A DNA stretch of 64,000 nt from Begonia masoniana (Eukaryota > Streptophyta > Magnoliopsida > Cucurbitales > Begoniaceae), in NCBI GenBank assembly GCA_022432975.1, contig CM039509.1, positions 40,086,209 through 40,150,208 of the forward strand, given 5' to 3'. Under the pieces are notes generated by a model. It saw nothing but the letters and a program-made list of their open reading frames with translations, was not told the DNA's origin and did not search any database. Shown here in pieces: positions 10,281 through 21,579 of this stretch. Position 1 is the stretch's first letter; each line of letters begins with the position of its first letter. A program made the translations under genes and the position numbers.

Positions 10281-11640
10281 TTTGGATGAGTGTTTTACAG
10301 AACAAAATCCACCGATCGATCGGATACAACAACTGAACCATCAGTAACCTCTCTGTTTGACAACTTACATCACTTGACACAGAAAGCTTCAAACTTCAAA
10401 AACCGATTCAAAACATGATTTTGGACATATCAGAAAACATGACAAAAGTTTAAGAAACCAGACTGCATGGATAGCTCTAAAATCAGAGAAAATCCATGCA
10501 CAACCTAAAAGAGAAGATCTCAAGTAATTCCAAAATATTTCAAAATATACATACATTCAACTGTTATAACAAAGGTTTAAAAACATTTACACAGATCTTA
10601 AACATCGTTTTAAAATCTTAGAAGCTGTACAGAACTTGACATGCATTTCCAGAATTCACAAAAACAGAATTTTTAAAATCCCAACAGAGACACTACAGAC
10701 ATGACTTATATTTTAAAAACTTCACTCTCTCGGGACAGAAATGTGTCTGGTTGCCACAACCGCCCCCGAAAGCTCCAACCACCAACCACCTATTCGTCGG
10801 TCTGAGGCACAAAATCTTCATCCACAGGTTCAGTACCTACATCAGGGAGTTCACCTATGAGTCTAAAACTCAATAAGAACATGAAAAAAATACAGTGATG
10901 CAAATGCTATGCATGAACTTTCAGAATACAGTGATAGTACATTACATTATGTTTCACTGGCAGAGGGGTATAAGTGGGGCTTATAGGGGAACTGGCGAGT
11001 GCACTATCAGGCATATACAGTAATACATAACATAACAAAAATAGAGGGCTAGTCCCCGTCCCACACTTAACCGATACATTACATTCAGATTTTTATCTTT
11101 CTTAACTTCAAAACGTGTGTAGAAAACATTTTGCATGAGTTTTCAAGAAAAATGTGTATGCATGGACGTTTACAGTACTTCAACTTAAAACAGCAGACAA
11201 CAGGAATAAAACAGCAAAACATAAAGAGAAACGCAGATAACTCAGAACTTAACTCTAACTTTTCTACCCGAAACCACCCGATAGAAGTAAAACCTAGTAT
11301 CTCCGTGATATAGTGTAACGCCCCGAGTTATCTTAACCCGGCTCGTCACACCATGCCCGTACATGACTAAAATTTTCAACCGTATTATATTTTTTTTTAA
11401 AACTTGCAGCGGAAATCATTTAAGTAAAATGGAGTTAAACAAAACTATTGTACAATGCTTGAATACTCAGTTAGAATTATTGGGAATAATCAGCAAAAGG
11501 AATAAATGATTAAATCGCAGAACACTTCATAAGTTTCAAAAGTCAAACGTATCGCCCGCTGAACAAAGTCAACAAAAAGGGGCTGAAGCAGAAAATAGAA
11601 GACATCATCCGGTGGCAAAACGACAAAATACGCTCTACAC

Positions 11641-11880
11641 CTTCCGGTGACGTCAGCCGGATGATCGACGCTATACAGCATCCACCGGTGGCTAGACGAC
11701 AAAACACTTCTTACATCTTCCGGTAGATTATCATACGACATTCACCGGTCACAAAACGACAAAACATTTCCTACATCTTCCGGTGGATTAACACACGACA
11801 TCCACCGGTCACTAAACGACAAAACATTTTCTACATCTTCCGGTGGATTAACACACGACATCCACCGGTGAGTAGGATAC
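11641..11880. repeat. 60 bp tandem repeat in LTR F
   Basis: Four units have an exact 60-base period (11641, 11701, 11761, 11821). Each carries CTTCCGGTGGATTA...CATCCACCGGTC, a 9 bp inverted repeat (CCGGTGGAT/ATCCACCGG). The first unit and the flank near 11896 contain TGACGTCA instead. Confidence 0.9.
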
Positions 11881-12426
11881 TCAACATCATCCGGTGACGT
11901 CAACCGGATGATTCGATCCGCTAGTGTCTATCAGCGAACAAAACCCAACATCCACCGGTGAACTCCATTCACCGATGATTGAATTTGTAAAAAAAAACTT
12001 ACTCAAGACATTCAAAAGCCCCCGACTCTAAGTAACCCAGGAAACTCAACAGAAAGTAGACAATATTTCTACTAATCAAACTTCATACAAAAACATCTCT
12101 AGCTGCGAGAAGGACGAGCTCACTTCACTGAACCCATTTAGAATCATTCAAATCCTTACATTACTCAATTTCTGTAAAATCAACATTTATACTTAACCAA
12201 ATACTATTATCAACAAGCTCAAGAAAGAAACATATTCGAAATATTGAAAACCACTACTGTCATGAAAACTCAGCAAATTTAAATTGAACACTGTCAACTA
12301 AACTTTCAGATTATTGACACCAGTTAACCCGCCTCATCAGTTTACCAGGCCGAAATATGAATGTGCTCCTCCAACCAGCCTATCCCTCAGTGAACTCAGA
12401 GAATTCACCTACAGTATCTTCAACAC

Positions 12427-12911
12427 CTACTCACAAAACTCATCTATTAGCCTAATGCTAAGTAAGTAAAGCAGTAATGAAATGCATTGCTGAAACATAA
12501 ATTTTTAAACATGCAATTTCTACTTTCTCATCTCAGTTGCATACACGTACGTTCATAAACTGATCTGATCTCTTGGTTCCCTTGGGAGTGGGATCAATTC
12601 TCCCAATGTCATACATCCTCTACTCGATTAAGGGGCGGATGAATTCCCTTAATAGCTGATCTGATCCCATGGTTCCCTTGGGAGTGGGATCAATTCTCCC
12701 AATGTCATACATCCTCCACTCGATTAAGGGGCGGATTAGTTCCCTTAACAGTTTGTCTGTCACATTCAGTTCATACCTTACCATTCTTACATGGAAATTC
12801 ATTTTCGTAGTCTTTCAAAAACATGATGCATGACATACAAAATCATTCACAAAATGCACAACCCTACTGTTTTGTGATGTAGGCCCGGAGGCACATGCAT
12901 ACTTTACTTAC
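12427..12911 (-). other. Putative LTR leader intron 2 with paired ends (LTR F)
   Basis: On the minus strand the donor is CTAG/GTAAGT (at 12911) and the acceptor is GAGTAG/GTGTTG (AG at 12427-12428). Segment 12869-12883, on the minus strand CCTACATCACAAAAC, pairs with 12426-12439 (GTTTTGTGAGTAGG), leaving one unpaired base. Confidence 0.5.
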
Positions 12912-14059
12912 CTAGATTCTTGGAAATTGTTCGGTTACCACTACTCGGGAAGCTCTGTACACCTAATGTCATAAGCAGAATACAAAGTAGATCATCACTA
13001 ACCTTAACTTTATATCGTTCAGAAACCTAAGGAGCTAGTTTGGAAAACTCTGGTTATCGAACATTCTCAACACTAAACCCGAACTCAACACACTCGCAGC
13101 CTTATCAAAAATACACGCATTGTACTTTCTCTGCTATATAGCCACTAAAATCTCAAGATAACGAAAGGAAAACTTACCTAGTTTAAAGGAGAATCGGGCG
13201 AGGGAAAATCGCCTAGAGAGCTCGACTGCCTGAGCTGAAAACCCAAAGAGGAAAATGAGGGAACAGTGGCGGCTAAACCTCATTAAACCCTCCCTTAAAT
13301 GCGTTATCCACAATAAATTACAATTTACCATTTTATCCTTGCTCAATCACTTGTTAACTTAATCACTAAATCACCCATATTTCAATTATAAAACATTCTC
13401 TATAAATGGAAAAAGGTAAATCGGTTAATGGAAACCAGGTGTTACATGTAGGGCTTTAAGGACCAATCTACACACATGAACTTACCTGTTGATTGAAATG
13501 CAGCAAGTCTTGAACGTCACGGTGAGTCTCAAACCTATATTATGAATAATCGGGATGTTAACCCTAAACTTTCTTAAAACTAAAAAGTAACTAACCTAAA
13601 CTTGTTAACTAACGAAAAACAATTACCTGTAACAGAGAAAATGGAAGAAAACAGGAGGAGGAGAAGTTTGAAAATGGATGCAGTCGCCTGGAAGAGAGAA
13701 AACAGAGAAGAAGGGATGGAAATGTGAATGCTTTCATGATGAAAAGAAGAAGAAAAGCTTGTCTTCTTCCACAAGATTGCCAAGTGTCAATCATCCATTG
13801 GCTTTCTTTCACCAACCTTAATTAGCTTTCAATTTTACCCCTTTCATTGGTTTATAACCAAATTGTTTTGTTTTGGTTGCATTTAGTTTGGTTTTCCAAT
13901 TGAATTGTTATTTAAATTCTTCGATTCGTTTTTCCAAAAATCCACTTTTCCCGTAAGGTATCACAAAACTCCAATAAGAATACGCATTTTATTAATGGCC
14001 AATAAATCCCATTCAATAGTTTAAGAAATACTTACATGGCTAAAATGCCGAGTGTTACA

Positions 14060-15135
14060 TAGATTATGCGTTTTTGAATTTTGAACATCCCAATTCTCTT
14101 ATTTGCATTGCTTTGTTTTAGAAAAATAATATATTGGTAGGCTGAATAAGATATTTTAACAGACTTATTTTAATTATTTATAATTATTTATATCAATTGT
14201 ATTAATCAGAGACAAATCACAATCTCTCTCTTTCTCTCTTCAATTTTTGTGATTGAATGTTAGTTTCGTGATCCCAGAAAACTCGTAGAATTCAACAATT
14301 TCACCTTGTTTTCATAAAAAGAAAAGTTATCAATGTTTTTATAGCTACTATTTATTACAACAATAATTCAATATTCATTCAAAACAAATAGTTTTTAAGT
14401 TTAAATGGCATGTTTTTTTTATGTATTTGAAAGAACAAGAAAATTAACGCAATTTCTTTATTTCTACGTCACCATATTTCCATACTTTATAAGAATGAGA
14501 TTTTGTTTGGATTAGATTATGCGTTTTTCAATTTTGAACGTCCCACTTCCCTTCTCTGCATTGCTTTGTTTCAGAAAAATAATAGATTGGTACACTGAAT
14601 AAGATATTCCCACACTAAATTAACGACTTATTTTAATTATTTATAATTTATTATATTAATTGTACTAATCAAATATTTGTTACATGATGATGCAATATTA
14701 GAGAGAATAAACATAGCACTACTAAGTAAATAATTATCGTTACATTAATTGTTCAATTCAAATCGATTTACTTTTTACAATAACATATTTATTTAATTGG
14801 AGATGCATTTTTTTGAAAAATAAAAAATGTATTATTAATCAATTGGACAAATCACAATCTCCTATTTCTCTCTTCATCTTTTTGAGATTGAATGTTAGTT
14901 TGGTGATCCTAGAAAACTATTAGAATTCAACAATTTCATCTTGTTTTCATAAAAAGAAAAATTAGGAATGATTTTATAGCTACTATTTATTACAACAATA
15001 AATAAATACTGATTCAAAACAAATAGTTTTTAAGTTTAAATGACATTTTTTTATGCATTCGAACGAACGTGAAAATTAATGCAATTTTTTTTATTTATAT
15101 GTCACCTTATTTCCATACTTTATAACAAAATGAGT
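14060..15135. repeat. Two diverged copies of an AT-rich ~450 bp unit
   Basis: Unit 1 (14061-14512) and unit 2 (14514-15135) both begin AGATTATGCGTTTTT. They share in order TTTTGAAC.TCCCA, ATTGCTTTGTTT, the GTGATTGAATGTTAGTTT block, CAACAATTTCA, CTACTATTTATTACAACAAT and TTTCCATACTTTATAA. Unit 2 has about 170 extra bases (about 14670-14845). No coding sequence is visible. LTR E is inserted at the very start of unit 1. Confidence 0.8.
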
Positions 15136-16330
15136 TATGTTGTATTTATCTTCTATTCTAACATTTTAATTCTTAACTCAGACACATTTTTTGTATGGTA
15201 GTATTGTAATTGCCAGTAATTATAACTGTCAAGAACATTGTATTTCTGAAATTATTTGAATAATTATATCTTTTATTGAAAAACTTCTTATGGTTTCACT
15301 AATATTTCTTGTTGAAATTTTCCCATGGTCACAATTATTTTAACAAAGACGAAAAATACGAGCTTGATTATGTTGGGAGGTTTAAATCCCGAGCATAGCA
15401 TATAATAATAGAATTAAAAAATAATAATAATAATAAAACTGAATGTTGATTAAAAGTTGGTCATTAAACTAATTTCGTTAAGAAGTTAATTCTTAAACTA
15501 TTGTTTTGTTAACAATCTCACATTTCTTGTTTGTTTTTTATTTTTTTGTTAAAATTGAAAGTGGATGCTGCACATGTCATACGTGTTTTTTTGCACAAAA
15601 TTCCATTTTCCAGACATCGACTTGAATAGCAGAATCTCGTTCTCGAAGACATTTTTCCACTATTATATTTTTTGAGTATCCATCTTGAACTAAGTTTGTC
15701 TCTCACTCTTTCATTTTTGGGTGTGCTCTTACTTTCAGTAGAAGGAAGATAATAGTAGAGAGATTTTAGAGGTTTTCGAGAGTTGGAAAACTTGGAAGAG
15801 GGCGACCGACGGTCCTTTAAGTAGGGCATGAGAACGGTCGATCGTTCTAAAAGTAATGGTCGACCATTCTGCTGCTGCCAGACCGTGATCAAAATATTAT
15901 CTATCACAGGCTACAGACGACACGGTCGACTATTACAACTATGTGTGCGGTGGTCTTTGGGGGGGGGTTGAGAACCCCCCCGCGAACGTGCGGGGCACGT
16001 GTGCTCGGGATCTTGAACAAATGAATTTTTACACATATGTATCATCAAGAAAGAGAGATAGTACTTACCTTTCTCCATGATTCCAAAAAATGATTTCTCT
16101 CCCTTAACTCCTTAGATTTTTTTTTCAGTGAGGACTTTGATGGAGAAAACTAGCGTATGTCTTCAAGGTAGAGAGAGTCGTAAATTTTTTTTTTCATAAA
16201 GATTAATTTCCATCAAATTAATCAATAAAACAGAATACCTTGACCAATAGGATTTGCACACATATGGGCCACATCACGTGGGTTTCATACTTTGACGTTT
16301 GGTTATCACAATTTTGGAGTCTATAGGGTG
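15136..16330. other. Unclassified sequence with GGTCGACC-type motifs and GC hairpins
   Basis: There is no convincing gene. A 129-codon minus-strand frame (15518-15907) is low in recognisable features. Around 15800-15930 variants of GGTCGACC/ACGGTCGATCGTTCT recur. At 15959-15981 nine G, TTGAGAA and seven C form a hairpin, and the C run overlaps a second hairpin (CCCCGC GAACGT GCGGGG, 15978-15995), so only one can form at a time. The rest is AT-rich and unassigned. Confidence 0.4.
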
Positions 16331-16354
16331 ATTTCGTTCGCAGTGGTAGAGTCG

Positions 16355-16600
16355 ATTGATCGCCCATGAGAGGCGATTGATCAGCGATGCCTCTGCCATC
16401 AACCAAAATTATGTAAAGGGAGGGGCGATCGATCGTAGTTTTCCTGCAATCGATCGGCGATGCCTCTATCAACATTCAAAATTGCGTAAAGGGAGGGGCT
16501 ATCGATCGCCCAACCAACCTGCACTAGGGGCGATGGATCGCCCCAAAATTTCCAACATTTAGGGGCGATGGATCGCCCCAAAATTTCCAACAGCCTGAGC
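16355..16600. repeat. Tandem repeats built on GGCGATCGATCGCC palindromes
   Basis: A ~73 bp unit (CGATGCCTCT...GTAAAGGGAGGGGC.ATCGATCG) is repeated at about 16385 and 16458. A 35 bp unit beginning AGGGGCGATGGATCGCCCC follows at 16526 and 16561. Almost every unit contains a self-complementary GGGCGAT..ATCGCCC core. The array ends right at the edge of the SLAH fragment. Confidence 0.8.
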
Positions 16601-17227
16601 TCAGACAAAGTTGCCGATCACCGACAACTGACTAGTCGGATTGGCCACAGTCGATAGGAACTTCTTCCCTTTTGTAAACCACTGCCCATAAATTTTAACA
16701 TCAAGAACCACCACTGGAATTACGAAAACCAAGCAGAAAAGCTCATAATACAAAGTTTTTGGAGCCACGAAAGGGGAGGATTGAAGCAGTAAAAGCCAAG
16801 AAATCCATGGAGCGAAACGATAGTTCACTCCAACGTGATGCAAGAACTCTTCTTTGACCAAACGAAAGTGAAAAAAGCATTTCAAAATATAGAGAAATGA
16901 GAGTGTGAGTGGTGTAAACAAGGCTAGTGACCATAAGAAAGTGAAAGCAGTAGTCGTCAGTAGCCGGAGAATTCGTTTATAAGCATGGGCTTTTTCAATA
17001 GGCTCTTCCAAAATTTTCCACAACAAAGCTTGGCTGCATAACGAAAGACTAATCCTAAAATAACCAACGTGAAATCTGGCTAAGATCCTTAAAAATACTT
17101 CGATCCGAGTCTGAACATCGAGCCAGTAGAGTTTGGTTTGAGAAACAGTTTTTTGGTGTACTGTTTCTTGAATTTTTTTTTGGTGGAATAATTTTTTTTT
17201 ATTTTGTTGAATTTCAAAATTGTTCAA
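16601..17227 (-). pseudogene. S-type anion channel (SLAC1/SLAH family) fragment
   Basis: The 208-codon frame contains ARFHVGYFRISLSLCSQALL (about residues 50-70), hydrophobic segments around AFTFLWSLALFTPLTLSFLY, the block VKEEFLHHVGVNYRFAPWIS, and KIYGQWFTKGKKFLSTVANP near its end. These are hallmarks of plant slow anion channel homologues, closest by eye to the SLAH1/SLAH4 type, which move anions across the plasma membrane. The family is normally about 370-400 residues with ten membrane helices. Here only the N-terminal half is present, ending with a TGA directly after VIGNFV, and the rest is absent. The first ~45 residues look non-homologous. Copia-1 begins just upstream (17366), without its 5' LTR. 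This could be a relic of a host gene cut by insertions or a captured fragment. Confidence 0.8.
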
Positions 17228-17365
17228 AAATTCTTGGGTTGATTAAGCGATTGGAAGATTTCTGTGATTGTGCTGATCAATATGTTGGGTGGATTTACTG
17301 TGGAGATTAATTATTAGGGTTGAATATTTGATCTTGAAATATTTGTTTTTGGGCATTGATAACGA

Positions 17366-20300
17366 TAGCAGGCGAGGATAGCAAAAGACACGGTATTGAA
17401 AAATTTGATGGGATAGATTTTGCCTTCTGGAGAATGCAAATCAAGGATTACTTGTACGAAAAGAAATTTCATTAGTGTGAAACCAGAGAAGATGAAAGAC
17501 GGTGAATGAAATCTTCTTGATAGATAGGTTTTGGGAGTCGTCCGATTGACGCTAGCCAAAAGCGTTGCTCACAACATAGCGAAAGAAAAGACCACCGCAA
17601 GTCTGATGAAGACTCTGTCTAATATGTACGATAAACCCTCTACGAATAATAAGGTATTTCTTAAGAAGTTTTTTAATTTGAAAATGATTGCTAGTACTTC
17701 TGTCGCAGCGCATCTGAATGAATTCAATACAATTGTGAATCAATTGTTATATGTGGAAATTGATTTTTGGGATGAGGTTCGTGCTTTAATTTTGTTGGTG
17801 TCTTTACCAAATAGTTGAGAGCCTATGAGGGCTGCAGTTAGTAATTCAGTCAGAAGCGCAAAATTGGTATTCACCGATGTGAGGGATCATATCCTTGCCA
17901 AGGAGCTCCGCAAGATTGATTTTGGTAAAACATCGAAAGGCTCAGCTCTAAATGTTAAAAACAGAGGAAGAAATAATAGTAGAAACTCCAACCAGAGTAG
18001 GGACAGATCCAAGTCAAAGAATAGAAGGGTCAGTCTAAGTCTCGACGAACACTTGAGTGCTGAAATTATGGAAAGCAGGGTCACATGAAGAAGGATTACA
18101 GAACACTGAAGAAGAACGGAAATGACAAAGGTGATGAAGCAAATGCGGTAACAGAAAACATCACAGACGCTTTACTTTTTTCGGTGGACAGCCCGATAGA
18201 CTCGTGTGTCTTGGACTAGGGAGCATCTTTTCACACCACCGCACACAAAATTAATGGAGAATTATGTTGCTTGAAATTATAGAAAAGTCTACCTTACAGA
18301 TGGTGAGCCACTAGATATTGTGGGCATCAGCGACATCAAACTAAAATTGGCAAACGAATCTGTTTGAAAGATTAGTAAAGTGAGACACGTGCCTGGGTTG
18401 ATGTGCAATTTGATTTCAGTTGGACAGTTTGATGGTGAAGGTCATAATGTCCGTTTCGAAACCAGTACTTTGAAGGTAACTAAATGAGCAATGGTCGTCA
18501 CTCGAGATCAAAAAACAAGAACCTTATACATGACTTCTACATGTAGAGACACAGTTGCCATTGTTGATAGCTTGAAGAACACAGAGTGGTGGCAATGCAG
18601 GTTGGGCCACATGAGCGAGAAAGGAATGAAGATTCTTGTCAAGAATGTTCAGATTCTGGAGCTGAAGTCTGTCAAGAATCAGCTATGTGAAATCTGCATT
18701 TTTGGAAAATAGAAATGTGTTAGTTTTCTAAAGATTGGGAAGTAGTTGAAGAAGAAAAGACTGGAATTGGTGCACACTGACGTATGGGGACCCGCACCCA
18801 TTTCTTCTCTTGGTGGATCATACTACTATGTGATGTTCATAGATGATTCAACAAGAAATGTATGGATCTACTTCATGAAGAACAAATCTGATGTATTCAG
18901 TGTTTTCAAGAAGTGAAAGGCTTTGATTGAAAATGAAACGAAACTGAAGGTGAAGTGTTTGAGGTCCGATAACGGAGGCGATTACATTGACGTGGATTTC
19001 AAAGAGTATTGTCCTGTGAATGAGATCAAGATGGAAAAGACTAGCCCTCAAGAATAGAGTAGCTAAAAGGATGAACAGAACGCTGAATGAACGTGCTAGA
19101 AGCATGAGATTGCACGCTGTGCTGCCTAAATGCTTTTGGGCAGATGCAATCAACACTACAGCCTATCTAATCAACAGAGAACCCTCCGTGCCTCTAGATT
19201 TCAAAATTCCAGAAGAAGCCTGGAGCGGTAAAAAAGTAAACTTTTCTTTTCTGAAGGTGTTTGGTTGCTTATCATATGTTTATATTGATGATTCTGATAG
19301 AAGCAAACTTGATACAAAATCTAATAAATGTTTTTTTATTGGTTATGGTGACGTCGAGTTTGGTTATCGTTTCTGGGATAATCAAAATCGGAAGATCATT
19401 TGCAGCAGGAATGTCATCTTCAACGAACAAGTCCTTTATAAAGATGTTGTTGATAAGACTTCTGATAGTGGGAGTTCTGTATTGAAAGAGTCTAAGTGGT
19501 CAACTTGAGAGATTTTTCAGCTGATAATACTCTGACTGTCAAAGAAGATCGGGTGTTGTTGAAGAAGAAGTTGATGAGAATGTGACTCCAGATGTAAATC
19601 CGCAAACGCCGATTGCAGAACTGAGAAGATTATCTAGAATCAGCAAATCAATCCATAGATATTTCCGTCTCTTAATTATATTATGTTGACCGACGTAGGC
19701 GAACCAGAATGTTATGAGAAAGCAGCACAGTCTGATGATTTGATTAAGTGGGAGGCAGCCATGAAAGATGAGATAGACTCGTTGAAGTCAAATCAAACTT
19801 GGCAATTGGATAAGTTGCCGAAGGGTAAGAAAGCACTACACAACAAGTGGGTTTACCGGATTAAAGAAGAACATGATGGGATCAAGATGTACAAGGCTAG
19901 GTTAGTAGTCTAAGGTTTCCAACAGAAATAAGGTATTGACTACACCGAGATTTTTTCACCAGTGGTGAAGTTGACGACAATCAGAATTGTCTTGGGTTTG
20001 GTTGTGAAAGAAGATCTTCACCTTCAGCAGATGGAGGTGAAAACTGCTTTTCTTCACGACAATTTAGACGAAGAGACCTACATGCAGCAATCACAAGGTT
20101 TCGAGGTGAAAGATAAAGAGGAGCTTGTGTGTAAGCTTCAGAAGAGCTTGTACGGCTTGAAACAGGCTCCAAGGCAATGGTACAGAATGTTCGATAGCTT
20201 CATGAAGAGTAAAAATTTTGTGAGATGTGAGGCCGATCACTGCTGCTACATCAAAAGCTTTGATAATTCCTACATTATTCTGCTCATTTACATTGATGAT

Positions 20301-21227
20301 ATGTTGATTGTTGGAGCAAGCTTGCATGAAATTGACACGCTAAAGAGGAAGTTATCTAAAGAGTTTGCAATGAAGGATTTGGGTGCTGCAAAACGAATCA
20401 TTGGGATGAGGATCTTTAGGGATAAGGAGGTTCTCAAACTCTCAAAAGAAGAGTACGTGAAGAAGGTTCTTAGCAGGTTCAAGATGCACAATGCTAAGCC
20501 AGTTACTACACTGTTGGCTAGTCATTTCAGACTAACCAAAGATCAGTCACCCTCGACCAATGAAGGGAATGACTACATGGCTACTGTTCCATATGCCTCT
20601 GTTGTTGGTAGTCTTATGTACGCAATGATTTGCACACGACCAGATATTGCACAAGCAGTGGGAGTTATCAGCAGGTTTATGAGTAATCCAGGAAGGAAAC
20701 ATTGAAAAGTCGTAAAGTGGATCTTGCGATACTTGAAGGGTAGTTCAAAAAAGTCAAACTTGGGCTTGTATGGATACGTTGATCCTGATAACGGCGATGA
20801 TATTGACTGTAGTAAGAGCAGAACTGGTTATGTCTACACTTTAGGTGACACCGCAATCAGTTGGGTCTCGAGGCTTCAAGATGTAGTCGCTCTTTCTAGT
20901 TGTGAAGCTGAGTATATTGCAGTGACAGAAGCCGCGAAGGAGATGATGTGGTTGCAACCTTTCTTACGCGAGTTAGGCCAAAACTACGATGAGAGTGCAT
21001 TGCATTGTGACAGCCAAAGTGGCATCTATTTGGCAAAGAACCCTGTTTATCATGGCAAGACAAAGCATATACAGGCGCGTTATCACTTCATTAGATCCGC
21101 CTTAAAAGATGGAGTACCAATGCTTGAGAAGATCCTAGGAAGTCAGAATCTAGCTGATATGTTGACGAAAGCTGTGATGAGTGAGAAGCTGAAGTTGTGC
21201 GCAACTTCAGTCGGAATTCTTGGATGA
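17366..21227 (+). pseudogene. Ty1/copia gag-pol polyprotein, decayed (copia-1)
   Basis: Order of blocks: gag start with IEKFDGIDFAFWRMQIKDYL (17395 onward), gag body NKVFLKKFFNLKM and HLNEFNTIVNQL, and a degraded zinc knuckle near 18060. The protease site near 18210 has a stop in place of the serine of D-S-G. Next come the pre-integrase LGHMSEKGM, integrase (HTDVWGP, LRSDNGG, RMNRTLNERARSMRLHA), reverse transcriptase (LHNKWVYRIKEEHDG, VKTAFLH, YIDDMLIVG near 20290) and RNase H (SSCEAEYIAVTEA). The arrangement resembles the Tnt1/Tork type. Many in-frame stops (17474, 18062, 18218, 18710, 19912) and shifts make it inactive. The 5' LTR and primer site are missing: upstream lies the SLAH fragment. 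Confidence 0.9.
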
Positions 21228-21288
21228 GATATTAAAATAAAGCTGCTACAGATGGAGAGATGATGAGATTAGTTTCTAAGTGGGATAT

Positions 21289-21579
21289 TGTTAAGTTATG
21301 GAGCCTATTCTAGGTTTGGAGTATTTTGGTCATATTTACCCTGTTATTCTGTAATCCTAATTCATCTATTATATAAAGATGTATTTAGGTTATCGTAAAA
21401 GTGCGACTGAGAGTGTGAGGCAAAACCGTTGTAACTCATTTTTGTTCTTAATGAAATCTGTCAGCGGCCAGTGGACGTAGCTCTCACATCGAGAGTGAAC
21501 CACTATAAATCTGTGTGTGTTTTTATTTTTGTATTTTCTATCGTTTATTACAGGTGGATTATGGCGTCTAATCCTAACA
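21289..21579 (+). mobile_element. 3' LTR of copia-1
   Basis: A 291 bp LTR with TGTTA...TAACA ends follows the purine-rich AGTTTCTAAGTGGGATAT. TATATAAAG at about 21371 is a likely TATA box. The next 5 bases (ATTAC, after 21579) would be the target copy, but the partner was lost with the 5' end. Confidence 0.8.

Larger units (their letters stand above)
11314..13446 (-). mobile_element. Solo Ty3/gypsy LTR F, nested in LTR E
   Basis: The plus strand begins TGTAACGCCCCGAGTTATC and ends GGTGTTACA, so the LTR reads on the minus strand from TGTAACACC to CTCGGGGCGTTACA. That 3' end is nearly the same as in element B. Target copies are TATAG (11309-11313) and TGTAG (13447-13451), one base apart. A ~96 bp imperfect dimer (12559-12750) is shared with LTR B (23539-23730), confirming kinship. 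No internal region remains, consistent with unequal recombination between two LTRs. Confidence 0.85.
9235..14059 (-). mobile_element. 5' LTR of element E, interrupted by solo LTR F
   Basis: Plus-strand ends are TGTGACAGCC (9235) and GAGTGTTACA (14059), the inverse of a TGTAACAC...GGCTGTCACA LTR. Removing the nested LTR F (11314-13446) and one 5 bp target copy leaves about 2.7 kb, similar to LTRs C and D. The outer halves rejoin cleanly: CTCCGTGATATAG at 11301-11313 continues as TGTAGGGC at 13447. The 5 bp after 14059 (TAGAT) is the expected target copy, and the opposite end of the element is lost. Contents include repeats at 9640-10280, the paired splice-site module (10836-10849 with 11301-11313) and a 5'UTR-like exon end near 13625. 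Confidence 0.85.

Noticed and set aside
11641..11880. Regular 60 bp repeats that could suggest a CRISPR-like array
   Set aside because: Units are contiguous without unique spacers and lie inside an LTR of a plant element.
15518..15907. 129-codon minus-strand frame
   Set aside because: No recognisable motif, low-complexity tail (FNFNKKIKNKQ) and AT-rich surroundings; not supported as a gene.
16355..16600. Helitron 3' end suggested by hairpins next to a gene fragment
   Set aside because: No convincing CTRR terminus or matching 5' TC end could be placed.
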